From: Saprospiraceae bacterium
GTDB taxonomy: Bacteria > Bacteroidota > Bacteroidia > Chitinophagales > Saprospiraceae
Direction: 5' to 3'
Length of the DNA stretch: 64,000 bases
Assembly: GCA_021298335.1 (NCBI GenBank)
Contig: JAJTEZ010000001.1
Location: forward strand, 1-64,000
In this document: piece after piece, positions 40,784 through 51,477 of the stretch
Layout: every line of letters starts with the position of its first letter
Numbering within the stretch: the first letter of the stretch is position 1
Made by a program: the position numbers and the translations under genes
The notes under the pieces: model-generated
What the model saw: only the letters and a program-made list of their open reading frames with translations
What the model was told of the DNA's origin: nothing
The model's database searches: none

Positions 40784-42694
40784 ATGGGAGAACAAAAAGT
40801 GTCTCTGGTCAATGATCAAAAACAAATGCAACGATTTGTAAAATCTTTGCTGCAGGACGTGAGGGCTCTAGAACAGATGCTCGAAAAAGGATGGTTTGAG
40901 TCGGACATCATACGGATCGGAGCAGAGCAGGAGATGGTGATGGTTGATAAAACTACGTTTAAGCCGGCTCTGGTTGCGATGCAGGCACTTGATCAGATGC
41001 AGCACTACCCATGGGTAGAAACAGAGCTAGCCAAATTCAATTTGGAAACCAACATTGAGCCAAAGGAGTTTTCCGGAAAATGTTTTTCCCTGCTCGAACA
41101 GGAAAACACGGAAAAGCTCGATAAAATACAGGAAGTACTCGATGGTATGGATGCGTCAATTGTGCTGACAGGAATACTTCCCACACTCAGGAAGTATCAC
41201 CTGGAAATGGAAAACCTGACGCCTAAAAAGAGATATTTTGCTTTAATGGAAGCGCTGAACCAACAACTCATAGGTCAGTCGTATGAGTTGAGAATCGTCG
41301 GCATTGATGAGTTGCTGGTAAAGCACAGCTCACCATTGCTTGAAGCTAGCAACACATCTTTCCAGGTACACCTTCAGGTTTCGCCTGAGGAATTTGTCAA
41401 AATGTACAACATTGCACAGGCACTGGCAGGCCCTATGATGGCTATTTCGGCAAACAGCCCGATAGTCTTTGGAAAGAGGTTGTGGCATGAAACGCGGATC
41501 GCGCTGTTTCAACAATCATTGGATACTCGAACGACTCATGACCACATGCGGGAAAGAAGTCCGCGGGTAAGTTTTGGAAGGGACTGGATTCATGAGTCTA
41601 TCCTGGAGATTTACAAGGAAGATATTGCACGGTTCAGGGTGCTATTGAGCAGTGATGTCGAGGAGGATTCACTAGCAATGATAAAGGAAGGAAACGTTCC
41701 AAAATTGAGGGCATTGCAAGTGCACAACAGCACAGTTTATCGCTGGAACAGGCCATGTTATGGAATCAGTGAAAACGGTAAACCACATTTGCGGATTGAA
41801 AACAGAATCCTCCCTTCAGGGCCCACAGTGCTTGATGAAGTGGCTAATGCCTGTTTTTGGTTGGGGTGCATGATAGGTATGGCTGAAGAGGTAGACGATA
41901 TCAGGAACAAAATGTCTTTTGTCGATGCAAGAGACAATTTTGGTAAGGCAGCCAAATTTGGTATAGATTCAAAATTTACCTGGTTTCACGACAGGAAAGT
42001 ATCTGCTGAAGAGTTGATAAAAGAGTTGTTGCCTGTAGCACGCAAAGGCCTTACCTTAAGAAATGTGGCTGAAGAGGATATAAACCGGTACCTTGGTGTA
42101 ATTGAACAGCGGGCAGACAAAAATATGACCGGGGCAAGGTGGATGCTCCGTGCCTATACAAAGCTGATTGAAACAGCCAACACAGACGAGGCATTGAGTG
42201 TGCTAACGGCGACAATGATAAAAAATCAGCAATCAAACAGGCCTGTCCACGAGTGGGAATTGCCTAATGCCCATGATTTAACGATGTATCGTCCTTCCCA
42301 CCTGAAAGTGTCGGAGTTTATGCTTACGGATCTGTTTACAGTACAGAAAGACGACATTGTCGATTTAGTGGCAGAACTAATGGACTGGAATACCATCAGA
42401 TATACCCCGGTAGAAGACACAAAGGGAAGACTCGTGGGCCTTGTCACGGCACGCATGGTGCTTCGACATTATATTAAAACGAGGGAGGCGCCTAAAAAGA
42501 CAGTTCTGGTATCTGATATTATGATTAAAAACCCCATCACAGTCACACAAGAAACCAATATTCTGGAAGCAATGAAGCTGATGAGGGAAAACAGAATTGG
42601 CTGTCTTCCTGTAGTAAATGGTGAAGAGCTTGTGGGATTAATCTCCGAGTCAGAATTTTTAGGGATCACAGCACGACTTATTCAGCAGTCTTGA
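40784..42694 (+). CDS. Glutamate-cysteine ligase-like (GCS2/carboxylate-amine ligase fold) protein fused to a CBS pair
   Basis: IRIGAEQEMVMVD substrate/metal motif near the N-terminus; C-terminal CBS pair (FMLTDLFTVQKDDIVDLVAELM...; VSDIMIKNPITVTQETNILEAMKLMRENRIGCLPVV). Confidence 0.82.
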   Translation: MGEQKVSLVNDQKQMQRFVKSLLQDVRALEQMLEKGWFESDIIRIGAEQEMVMVDKTTFKPALVAMQALDQMQHYPWVETELAKFNLETNIEPKEFSGKCFSLLEQENTEKLDKIQEVLDGMDASIVLTGILPTLRKYHLEMENLTPKKRYFALMEALNQQLIGQSYELRIVGIDELLVKHSSPLLEASNTSFQVHLQVSPEEFVKMYNIAQALAGPMMAISANSPIVFGKRLWHETRIALFQQSLDTRTTHDHMRERSPRVSFGRDWIHESILEIYKEDIARFRVLLSSDVEEDSLAMIKEGNVPKLRALQVHNSTVYRWNRPCYGISENGKPHLRIENRILPSGPTVLDEVANACFWLGCMIGMAEEVDDIRNKMSFVDARDNFGKAAKFGIDSKFTWFHDRKVSAEELIKELLPVARKGLTLRNVAEEDINRYLGVIEQRADKNMTGARWMLRAYTKLIETANTDEALSVLTATMIKNQQSNRPVHEWELPNAHDLTMYRPSHLKVSEFMLTDLFTVQKDDIVDLVAELMDWNTIRYTPVEDTKGRLVGLVTARMVLRHYIKTREAPKKTVLVSDIMIKNPITVTQETNILEAMKLMRENRIGCLPVVNGEELVGLISESEFLGITARLIQQS

Positions 42695-43668
42695 GGCATT
42701 AGGTCGTCTACTGTGATGACCAGATCGTTCATACAGCGAAAGTGTGATTTTGGACAATGATGGAACCCGAGTTTTGAGCATGGCCGGCAGGAAAGACCTT
42801 CTACTTCGAGGTTCGTGGAGACGTCAGGAACATTTTTACCATAGTAGGGAGACATTCCAAACGTGGGTGTGGTGTTTCCCCAAAGTACGACAATTTCTTT
42901 TTTAAGAGCGGCAGCTATATGCATCATGCCAGTGTCTCCGGTGACGACTTTGGAGGCAAGCTTTAAGATTCCTGCACCTACGCCAAGGCTGGTTTTGCCG
43001 CAAAAGTTGAGTGTTTTGTCCGGATGTTTCTTTTGCAGTTCTTCCGACAGAGCAAGTACATCATTACCGCCCAGCAGTACAACGGGAAGAGAAGATTTGG
43101 CAATAATATCCGTACATTTTTCTTTAGGAATGCGTTTTGTAGTATAGGTAGCCCCTAGCACGAGGGCAATAAACTGAATTTCTTTGACTAATCTGAATGC
43201 TTCTTCTCTTTCATTCCGGCTGAAAAAGTAGTCTAAACCTTCTCCATCATCCACAACACCAACCGGCCGAATTGCCTCAAAATATCTGTCTACAATGTGA
43301 TTGATTTTTGGCATAAAGCTCCGTTTGAGCCTTACAGTCAACCATTTTTCAACATTTAATTTTTGGTAGGTCAGGGTGTTTTTGCAGACACCTTTACTGA
43401 TGAGGACCGAGCTCAGGTTTTTCTGGAGGTCTACAACCAGGGTAAAGTTTTCCTTTCTCAGTTGGGAGATTGTATGCCACAAATTGTGATGAAGGGTGTG
43501 AATCTTGTCGACATATGGGTTGTTGGCCAGAACATTCTGGTAAGAAGCCTTTACCAGCAAATGTACTTCGGCGTCCAATTGTTTTTTGAACACTCGAATC
43601 ACGGGTGTAATCAGGACAATATCTCCAATAGAGCTGAAACGAATCAAAAGAATTTTCTGTCGGGACAT
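42682..43668 (-). CDS. Glycosyltransferase family 9 (heptosyltransferase-like)
   Basis: [48 protein letters not shown] at 43668 ([11 protein letters not shown]) avoids the fadA overlap. Confidence 0.9.
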   Translation of the reverse strand: MSRQKILLIRFSSIGDIVLITPVIRVFKKQLDAEVHLLVKASYQNVLANNPYVDKIHTLHHNLWHTISQLRKENFTLVVDLQKNLSSVLISKGVCKNTLTYQKLNVEKWLTVRLKRSFMPKINHIVDRYFEAIRPVGVVDDGEGLDYFFSRNEREEAFRLVKEIQFIALVLGATYTTKRIPKEKCTDIIAKSSLPVVLLGGNDVLALSEELQKKHPDKTLNFCGKTSLGVGAGILKLASKVVTGDTGMMHIAAALKKEIVVLWGNTTPTFGMSPYYGKNVPDVSTNLEVEGLSCRPCSKLGFHHCPKSHFRCMNDLVITVDDLMPQDC

Positions 43669-43672
43669 CCGG

Positions 43673-44845
43673 TCACGATAGGTTTTCGATAATACCGGCA
43701 ATACCCTGCCCGCCTCCTACACAGGCTGTAATCATACCGTATTTTTTTTGTCTTCGTTTCAGTTCGTTCATAGTTTGGATGGCTAGTTTTGCTCCGGTGC
43801 AACCCAAAGGATGTCCGAGAGCTACTGCCCCTCCGTTTACATTGACGAGTTCAGGGTTGAGACCAGCTTCCTGCATCACAGCAAGGGCCTGCACCGCAAA
43901 GGCTTCGTTCAGCTCGATCAAATCAATATCTGCAAGGGATAATCCTGCCATTTTCAGTGCTTTTGGAATTGCCACAACAGGACCGATACCCATAAACAAA
44001 GGGTCAACCCCCCCTACGGCATAAGATACCCATCTGGCAGAGGGTGTGAGTTGAAGAGTCTGAAGCATTTCTTCACTTACGACAAGTATAAAAGCTGCTC
44101 CATCTGATGTTTGAGAAGAGTTACCGGCAGTCACAACACCATTCAATTTGAACGCTGGTTTTAGTCGGGCCAGAGCCTCCAGTGTTGTGTCGGCACGCAC
44201 CCCTTCGTCAGTATCCACAACCCACTCCTTTTCCACTCTGGCGCCATCTATTACTGACACATCTTGTACTTTTACAGGTATAATTTCCTCTGTAAACTTA
44301 CCTGAAAGAATGGCCTGATGTGCAAGCTGATGTGAGCGAACCGAAAACAAGTCTGCCTGTTCCCGGTTAATCTGGTATTTTGCCGCAACAGCTTCCGCTG
44401 TATGGCCCATGGACACATGATAGTTCATGTTTTCCATGGTTGCTGCATAGCTTGGGGCCAGTTTATAACCTGTCATGGGAACGAGAGACATGGATTCAGT
44501 GCCTCCTGCTATAAAACAGTGCCCCATTCCTGCCTGAATTTTTGCAGCCGCAATGGCAATAGCTTCAAGTCCCGAGGCACAATACCGGTTGATGGTGATG
44601 CCGGGGACTGTCTCACCCAGAGCCCTCGCTGCGATGAGACGGCCAACCTGCAAGCCCTGTTCCCCTTCCGGGTTAGCACAGCCTACAATCACATCATCAA
44701 TGACAGCAGGGTCAAGCTGTGGTACATTTTTGACCAAATGGCGAATGATTTCAACAGCAAGGTCGTCCGATCTGAAATTTCGAAATCCTCCTTTTTTCGC
44801 TTTTCCTACAGCCGACCTAAAACCAGTGACAAGATATGCGCTCAT
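43673..44845 (-). CDS. fadA: Acetyl-CoA C-acyltransferase (thiolase)
   Basis: 390 aa; [39 protein letters not shown]. Confidence 0.95.
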   Translation of the reverse strand: MSAYLVTGFRSAVGKAKKGGFRNFRSDDLAVEIIRHLVKNVPQLDPAVIDDVIVGCANPEGEQGLQVGRLIAARALGETVPGITINRYCASGLEAIAIAAAKIQAGMGHCFIAGGTESMSLVPMTGYKLAPSYAATMENMNYHVSMGHTAEAVAAKYQINREQADLFSVRSHQLAHQAILSGKFTEEIIPVKVQDVSVIDGARVEKEWVVDTDEGVRADTTLEALARLKPAFKLNGVVTAGNSSQTSDGAAFILVVSEEMLQTLQLTPSARWVSYAVGGVDPLFMGIGPVVAIPKALKMAGLSLADIDLIELNEAFAVQALAVMQEAGLNPELVNVNGGAVALGHPLGCTGAKLAIQTMNELKRRQKKYGMITACVGGGQGIAGIIENLS

Positions 44846-44870
44846 GATAAATTTTTATACATGAAGTAAA

Positions 44871-47249
44871 TTAGTTTCTTAATGGCTTATTATTTACAAG
44901 CAAGTATTGAATTCTGTCCAGAGTTTTTTGGTTTCCGAGCAATTGTAAAAATGGCTCTCTTTCCAGATCAAGCAAATATTGTTCGCTTACTTTTTGCTGA
45001 CTGGTCAGATCCCCGCCACATAATACAAAGGCTATTTTTCGGGCAATTTCTACGTCATAGGCCGACATATAGCCCCCCATAAAAAACTCATTGATGGCAG
45101 TATACAAAGCGCCAAGTCCAGTTCTCCCTAAAACTACTACTTCCTTTTTTGCTGGTGCCACATAGGTTTCCGAGAGATCTACTACTTTTTTCCGTGCTTC
45201 AAACAATATTTTAGGTTGGAAAATTTCAACAGTGTCTCTTTCTGGAAGAAGGTAGCCGTGCTGGTAACCTTCATAGCCTGATGTTGAAACGGTAGCTGTT
45301 GCTATCACCTTCAGTTTTTCAAGCAGTGTTGGTATTTGTACATCTCCGTCAAAAAAAGAATCCGATGCCCGGACAGCAAACTCTTTGGTTCCTCCACCTC
45401 CCGGAATCAGGCCAACACCTACTTCTACCAGTCCAATGTAGGATTCAGCGGCACAAACGGCAGCATCTGTGTGCATCAAAATTTCACAGCCGCCTCCAAA
45501 AACGTAGCCCTGCGTAGCAGTTACGATGGGAAAGGGAGCTGTTCGCAATGCCATATTAATCTGTTGAAAACCATGCACCATTTCCTCGAGTTTAGCAAAA
45601 TCTTTCTGCATTGCCGCCATGCCTACAGCCATGAGGTTGGCACCGACAGAAAAGTTTTTTGCATTATTACCTATGACAATGCCTTTCCAGCCATGGTCTT
45701 CACAAATCCGTAGTGCTTCAAGAGCCCCTTCGCCAACCCCTTCGCCAATCGTATTTGATTTGGCGGTAAATTCAAAACAAAGTACTCCATCTCCTATATC
45801 ATGAAGCGTGCACTCGCTGTTTTTATACACCTGTGACTGATTTCGGATCAGATTAAGTACAATTTGTTTATCGGATCCGGGCAGGAGAACATAGTCCTGA
45901 ATATCGATATCGTAGTACCATTTTTTTCCGCTACGTTCTACATAAAACGAGGTAAGGCCTCTTTCCAACATGTTGTGTATCCATGCTGGCAATGTAAGAC
46001 CGGATTGCGCTATCAGTTCAGCCCCATCTTTAAGGCCAAGAAGGTCCCAGAACTCAAACGGACCGTATGTCCAGGCATAACCTGATTTCATGGCCATATC
46101 TATGCTGTACATGTTTCCGGAAATTTCGGGAATTCGGTTGGCTGCGTAGCACATGATGCCACATAAGAGTTCTCTCACAAAGTGGCCTGAGGAGTCTTCG
46201 CAAAGCATCATTTCCCTAAACCGCTTATCCATCATCTCGACTTTTTTGGCGATGGCTACGACTGGAATCTGAGGTTTTGATGCGGGTTTGTACTCAAGAG
46301 TTTGAAGGTCCAGCGCAAGAATCACTCTTTTTCCTTTTTCATCACGCTGTTCAGTTTTTTTATAATAACCCTGACCCGATTTATCTCCCAGGAAAGAGTT
46401 TTCCAGTAAGAAGGCTGTTGAGCGTGGCATGGCACGATCTTTCAGCTGCCTGACATATTCGTCGTCTGGGCAATTTTCTATCACACCTCTGGTCACACGC
46501 ACACTGGTATCAAGTCCTACGAGGTCGAGCAACCGGTAACTGCCAGTGTTGGGCCATCCAATAGGCTCTCCGGTAATTTTATCTACTTCTTCTATGGAGA
46601 GATTATATTTTTCTGTAAGTTCTGCAACTTTATTGCCGGAAAAAAAACCGATTCTATTCGCGATAAATGCAGGTGTATCTTTACACAACACAGTCCTTTT
46701 GCCAAGAAAAGTTTCTCCAAACTCCATCAGAAAACTCACCACATCTTCTTTTGTTCCCTCGTGGGGAATGATTTCAAGCAAAGGCATATAACGGGCCGGA
46801 TTAAAAAAATGCGTACCACAAAAATGACTCTTAAAATCATCAGACCGTCCTTTAGCAAGCTGCGATAAAGGAATTCCCGAAGTATTTGTTGTCACTAAAC
46901 TTCCGGCTTTTCTGAGCTGATCGACTTTTTCAAACATAGCTACTTTTGCATCTGCTAGTTCAATGATCACCTCGATGATCCAATCTGCATGTTGAATCTC
47001 TATTAAATGGTCGTCAAAATTGCCCACTTGTATGCGCGAAACCAAATCTTTCGAGTATAAAGGGGAAGGTGTAGTCTTTACGGAAGCATCCAGTGCTTTT
47101 TGTGCAACAGAATTTCTGTTCTGCTTGCTGTCCTTGGGCAAGACATCCAGCATCAATACTTCAAATCCGGCGTTTGCCATGTGGCATGCAATACCAGACC
47201 CCATGACTCCGGATCCCAAAACTGTGATCTTTTGAATTTTCCTTCCCAT
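44871..47249 (-). CDS. fadB: 3-hydroxyacyl-CoA dehydrogenase / enoyl-CoA hydratase fusion
   Basis: VLGSGVMGSGIACHMANAGFEVLMLD; HFFNPARYMPLLEIIPHEGT; C-terminal crotonase domain (FGGGCEILMHTDAAVCAAESYIGLVEVGVGLIPGGGGT). Start refined to MGRKIQK at 47249. Confidence 0.93.
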   Translation of the reverse strand: MGRKIQKITVLGSGVMGSGIACHMANAGFEVLMLDVLPKDSKQNRNSVAQKALDASVKTTPSPLYSKDLVSRIQVGNFDDHLIEIQHADWIIEVIIELADAKVAMFEKVDQLRKAGSLVTTNTSGIPLSQLAKGRSDDFKSHFCGTHFFNPARYMPLLEIIPHEGTKEDVVSFLMEFGETFLGKRTVLCKDTPAFIANRIGFFSGNKVAELTEKYNLSIEEVDKITGEPIGWPNTGSYRLLDLVGLDTSVRVTRGVIENCPDDEYVRQLKDRAMPRSTAFLLENSFLGDKSGQGYYKKTEQRDEKGKRVILALDLQTLEYKPASKPQIPVVAIAKKVEMMDKRFREMMLCEDSSGHFVRELLCGIMCYAANRIPEISGNMYSIDMAMKSGYAWTYGPFEFWDLLGLKDGAELIAQSGLTLPAWIHNMLERGLTSFYVERSGKKWYYDIDIQDYVLLPGSDKQIVLNLIRNQSQVYKNSECTLHDIGDGVLCFEFTAKSNTIGEGVGEGALEALRICEDHGWKGIVIGNNAKNFSVGANLMAVGMAAMQKDFAKLEEMVHGFQQINMALRTAPFPIVTATQGYVFGGGCEILMHTDAAVCAAESYIGLVEVGVGLIPGGGGTKEFAVRASDSFFDGDVQIPTLLEKLKVIATATVSTSGYEGYQHGYLLPERDTVEIFQPKILFEARKKVVDLSETYVAPAKKEVVVLGRTGLGALYTAINEFFMGGYMSAYDVEIARKIAFVLCGGDLTSQQKVSEQYLLDLEREPFLQLLGNQKTLDRIQYLLVNNKPLRN

Positions 47250-47321
47250 TTTACCAACAGAGTGATTACAGCATAAAATTAGTAAAAATTTAGGAACGAG
47301 ATTTACAAACAACCCAAAAAG

Positions 47322-47336
47322 TTAACCCCGGGTTAA
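47322..47336. promoter_or_regulatory. Palindrome upstream of fadBA
   Basis: TTAACCC-C-GGGTTAA perfect 7+1+7 palindrome, about 73 bp upstream of the refined fadB start. Confidence 0.45.
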
Positions 47337-47402
47337 AAAAACAATGTTGTTGATGGGACAAAAATCGAATTAGGACAGTTTTGCCAGAGGGGAGAAAATA
47401 AA

Positions 47403-47426
47403 AAAGGCGGTGAACTCACCGCCTTT
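47403..47426 (-). terminator. Rho-independent terminator, probably for glgB
   Basis: AAAGGCGGTGA-ac-TCACCGCCTTT, perfect 11-bp stem, followed on the minus strand by TTTATTTTC. Confidence 0.8.
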
Positions 47427-47653
47427 CTTATTACTAACAAATCACCTTTTTAACAATTGAGGGTAAGAGAAAAATCATTTCCCCGTTACATCAATCACAA
47501 TGCAAAAGTACGTATTTTCATGATTTCATCAAGCCTTTTAACGCAAGATTAACAAAATTATGTTTTATTATCCAGATTACAAAAGACACTAAAACAACAT
47601 AAATTTCAAAAAAACAACCCAACACAAGTAAACATGTTGCTTAAATAGAAAAA

Positions 47654-49669
47654 TCAGGATTTATGGCCATTAGGCTTGGTCAAGGAAGATTTTGAGCCAC
47701 TGCCATCGGATTTATCTTCAGCGTCCACAGGTCTTATGGTATACATCGTGACAGACAAGGGAGGTATGTCTACTTCCAGATACAATGGCCAGCTTTGAAA
47801 AGACTGGTCTTGGGTGGAAACTAAACTTTGAATTTTATAATCGCTACCCCAATATTTCTTGTGATCAGAGTTGAACAAGAGTTTCCACTCTTCGTGTTTT
47901 GAACGCCCGACTTTGTATTTTTGGTGAGGGTTGACATTCAAATTACAAATGATGGCTACTGCGTCATGATCTGAGTTTCCATTTCTTTTGTAGACCAGGA
48001 TGGAGTTTTCTCTATCGGACGCATCTATCCATTCAAACCCTTCGATAGAAAAATTATAAATATGTAAGGCGGGGATTGATTTGTAGAGTGAATTTAAATC
48101 TTTCACCAGCTCTTTCAAACCCAGGTGAGGTGCAAACTCCAACAGATGCCAGTCAAGTTGCCAGGTGAAATTCCATTCTCCATAAGATCCGATTTCACTA
48201 CCCATAAAAAGGAGTTTACTTCCTGGATGTGAATACATATAACTGAATAAAGTGCGAAGGTTTGCGAATTTTGTCCATTCGTCGCCACTCATTTTTCCGA
48301 TGAGAGAGGATTTTCCGTGGACCACTTCATCATGGGAAAGTGCCAGCATAAAGTTTTCCGAGAAGGCGTACATAATACTGAAAGTGAGGTCATTTTGGTG
48401 AAATTTCCGGTATAAGGGTTCTCGTTTGAAGTAATTGAGTGTGTCATGCATCCATCCCATCATCCATTTCATTCCATATCCCAGACCACCATGATCCACC
48501 GGTCTGGAAACGAGTGGAAAGGACGTGGCCTCCTCTGCGATGAGTTGTATGCCTGGAAAAGCTTCATAAAGGGCGGTATTGCATTCTTTTACGAAGGAAA
48601 TGGCATCCAGATTTTCTCTTCCCCCCAGGTGATTGGGTTCCCATTCCCCTTCTTTTCGGGAATAATCAAGATAAACGATGGAAGAGACGGCATCGACTCT
48701 TAGTCCGTCGGCATGGTATTTTTCCATCCAGAAAAAAGCACTGGAGATCAAAAAACTGCGCACTTCGGGTCTGCCATAATTGAAAATCAAGGTATTCCAG
48801 TCTGGGTGGAATCCTTTTCTTCGATCAGGATGTTCATAAACACATGAGCCATCAAAGGTTGCCAGCGAAAAGTCGTCTGCAGGAAAATGGGCGGGGACCC
48901 AATCAAAAATGACACCAATTCCTGCCTGATGAAGTTGATCAATCAGCGACATCAATTCTTCTGGATTGCCATAACGCGAAGTAGCGGCAAAGTAACCGCT
49001 CACCTGATACCCCCAGGAAGGATCATAAGGGAATTCTGTCAAAGGTAAAAACTCAACATGAGTAAATTCCATATCTACCAGATAATCGACCAGGACATCC
49101 TTCATTTCGGCATATGACAACGGCCGATTTTCCGAGAGGTTTCTTTTCCAGGAACCGAAATGTAGCTCATAGACTGAAACAGGAGAAGAATGAGCATGTT
49201 GTTGCTGTCTCATTTGCATCCATGCAGAATCATTCCAGGAGTAATCCATTGACCAGACGATGGACCCGGATCGGGGAGGAACTTCCATTTTGACAGCGTA
49301 AGGGTCTGCTTTCAGCCGGATTCTTCCATAATTATATGGGAAAATTTTATACTTATAGACCATGCCATGGGTCACACCGGGAATAAAACCCTCCCAGATG
49401 CCGGATCCATCCCATCGGCTATAGAGCATGTAACCTTCGTGCTTCCAGTGGTTAAAATCGCCAACTACAAATATTTTTTCGGCATTTGGAGCATACACTG
49501 CAAAATAGCAACCTTCCACACCATTAAGAGACATCGGGTGAGCTCCCATTTTATCATAGAGACGATAATGCTTTCCGGTTTTAAACAAGGAGATGTCAAA
49601 TTCCGTAAAACAACTATGAAACTGAACATGAGCAGATTCCATATACATCCAATTTTGTGCAAGATACAC
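47654..49669 (-). CDS. glgB: 1,4-alpha-glucan branching enzyme
   Basis: GH13 motifs DWVPAHFP, GLRVDAVSSIVYLDYSRK, ALSHDEVVHGK, FMGSEIGSYGEWN. Confidence 0.95.
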   Translation of the reverse strand: MYLAQNWMYMESAHVQFHSCFTEFDISLFKTGKHYRLYDKMGAHPMSLNGVEGCYFAVYAPNAEKIFVVGDFNHWKHEGYMLYSRWDGSGIWEGFIPGVTHGMVYKYKIFPYNYGRIRLKADPYAVKMEVPPRSGSIVWSMDYSWNDSAWMQMRQQQHAHSSPVSVYELHFGSWKRNLSENRPLSYAEMKDVLVDYLVDMEFTHVEFLPLTEFPYDPSWGYQVSGYFAATSRYGNPEELMSLIDQLHQAGIGVIFDWVPAHFPADDFSLATFDGSCVYEHPDRRKGFHPDWNTLIFNYGRPEVRSFLISSAFFWMEKYHADGLRVDAVSSIVYLDYSRKEGEWEPNHLGGRENLDAISFVKECNTALYEAFPGIQLIAEEATSFPLVSRPVDHGGLGYGMKWMMGWMHDTLNYFKREPLYRKFHQNDLTFSIMYAFSENFMLALSHDEVVHGKSSLIGKMSGDEWTKFANLRTLFSYMYSHPGSKLLFMGSEIGSYGEWNFTWQLDWHLLEFAPHLGLKELVKDLNSLYKSIPALHIYNFSIEGFEWIDASDRENSILVYKRNGNSDHDAVAIICNLNVNPHQKYKVGRSKHEEWKLLFNSDHKKYWGSDYKIQSLVSTQDQSFQSWPLYLEVDIPPLSVTMYTIRPVDAEDKSDGSGSKSSLTKPNGHKS

Positions 49670-49714
49670 GAATCATGCAGAAATAGGAATCTAAAGGATG
49701 ATGAGAAAAATGGA

Positions 49715-51470
49715 TTATTTATCATTAAGTATTGGGGAAGGAAGGACGGCCAGGTCAGGAGTAGATGTGTCAAACAGGCCTTTAAACATTCTTTGTTCCA
49801 GGTCTTTTCTTTCAGGTCTGATTTTTCCCGTTAGAAACTTTTCTATCAGAAGGCTTGATATGGGTGCTGCCCAATCGCCTCCCCATCCGGCATTTTCCAC
49901 AAAAACAGCGACTGCAATTTTAGGACTATGTTTTGGAGCAAAGCCAAAAAAGACAGAGTGGTCCTTTCCGTGGGGGTTTTGGGAGGTCCCTGTTTTCCCG
50001 CAGATGTCCAAACCGGGAACATAGGCTACGCGAGCGGTGCCTGAAGTAACCACTGCTTCCAGTCCGTCAATGACAGGTTCAAAATGTTTTTTGTGAATTC
50101 TTACTTTGTGCTGTGTCGTCAATTCTTGAGGAATAGGTCGACCGGTTCTGAATTTCTTCAGGAAATGGGGGATATAAAATACACCTCTGTTTGCAAGAAT
50201 TGATGCCAGATTTGCCATTTGGATTGTGGTGAGCTGCACTTCTCCCTGACCTATGCCCATAGAAAGCACCCACATCGACCTCCATCCATTGGCTTCTTTT
50301 CTGTATACCCGGTCGTAAAACTTAGAATCTGGAATAAAGCCCCGTCCTTCATAACTATAATCCAGACCAAGTTTTCTGCCAAGTCCAAAATCTTTCAAAT
50401 AGGAAACAAGCGTGTCAAGACCAATACCAGGCCTCCTATATCCATACATATCCAGGAAGTCTTTTGTGATCTGAAGATAATAAGTGTTACAGGAATATTG
50501 AATCGCAGAGGCAACGCCTCTGAGTGGTGCGTGGCCGTGGCATTTTTGAATTTTAGAAGGGGTCAGCCGGAATCCCCCAAAGCAGGGAATAGTTCGTTCG
50601 GCCGTAGTTATTCCCTTTTGCCAGTAGGTTGGGATTGTAAAATGGAGCACTCACCAAAGCTAGAATTTCACCGGTGGAAGGCTCAATGGCGACTAGAGCC
50701 CCTCGTTTATTCATCATCAGACTATCTGCATATTGTTGCAGAGCCAGATCAATACTTATGATAATGTCTTCCCCGGGTACTGCAGAGCTATCAAGTTTAC
50801 CATTGTCATATGCTCCAACTTCACGCCCCAAATTATCCTTTAGAATATAATTTACACCCTTTTTACCTGCCAGCTCCCGTTCGTATGCCAGCTCCAGTCC
50901 GGTTTTTCCGATGTAATCACCAGAGATATATGCTCCTTCGGATTGTTCAATGATTTTCTTATCAACTTCACCGAGGTAGCCCAAAATATGACAAGCTGTC
51001 TGGTGGGGATAACCCCGGATACTTCTTTCCATTGCCGTAAACCCAGGAAATTTATGAATATGTTCCTGGAAAATAGCAAATTGCTTTGGGCTGATTTTTG
51101 GAAGAAAGACAAATGGGATGGATTTGTGAAATTGAGGGCTGGACCAGTCTTTATTCAGATTTTCTATAAACGTCTGTTTGTCAATATCAAGCAAATTACA
51201 GAACAACGCCGTGTCCATATCGGGTTTAATTTTTCTGTACGTTGCATAAAGCGAATAAATTGGCTTATTGTATACCAAAGTTTTATTGTTTCGATCAAAA
51301 ATAACGCCTCTGGAAGGATAAATCACTCTCTTTTCAAGTGTGGTTCGGCGCGCTTGTTCCTTATATTTGGATGAAATCAGCTGTAAGTATGCCACGCGAA
51401 AAACCAGTATTGCTGCAATCAAAGCAATGCTGTACAGAATGACAAATTTGCGTTCTTCCAATTGTCTCAT
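49715..51470 (-). pseudogene. mrdA: Penicillin-binding protein 2 (MrdA-like), split by an internal deletion/frameshift
   Basis: ORF 51470-50553 has the TM segment and PBP dimerisation domain through ALVSAPFYNPNLLAKGNNYGRTNYSLL. The other frame to 49715 has GGFRLTPSKIQKCHGHAPL...SCN...CGKTGTS. The expected PLFNRA..YPPGSxFK segment is in neither frame. Confidence 0.85.
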
Positions 51471-51477
51471 TCAGGAA

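Noticed and set aside
50553-50650. Programmed ribosomal frameshift in PBP2
   Set aside because: A frameshift would join the two halves but would not restore the missing YPPGSxFK active-site segment.
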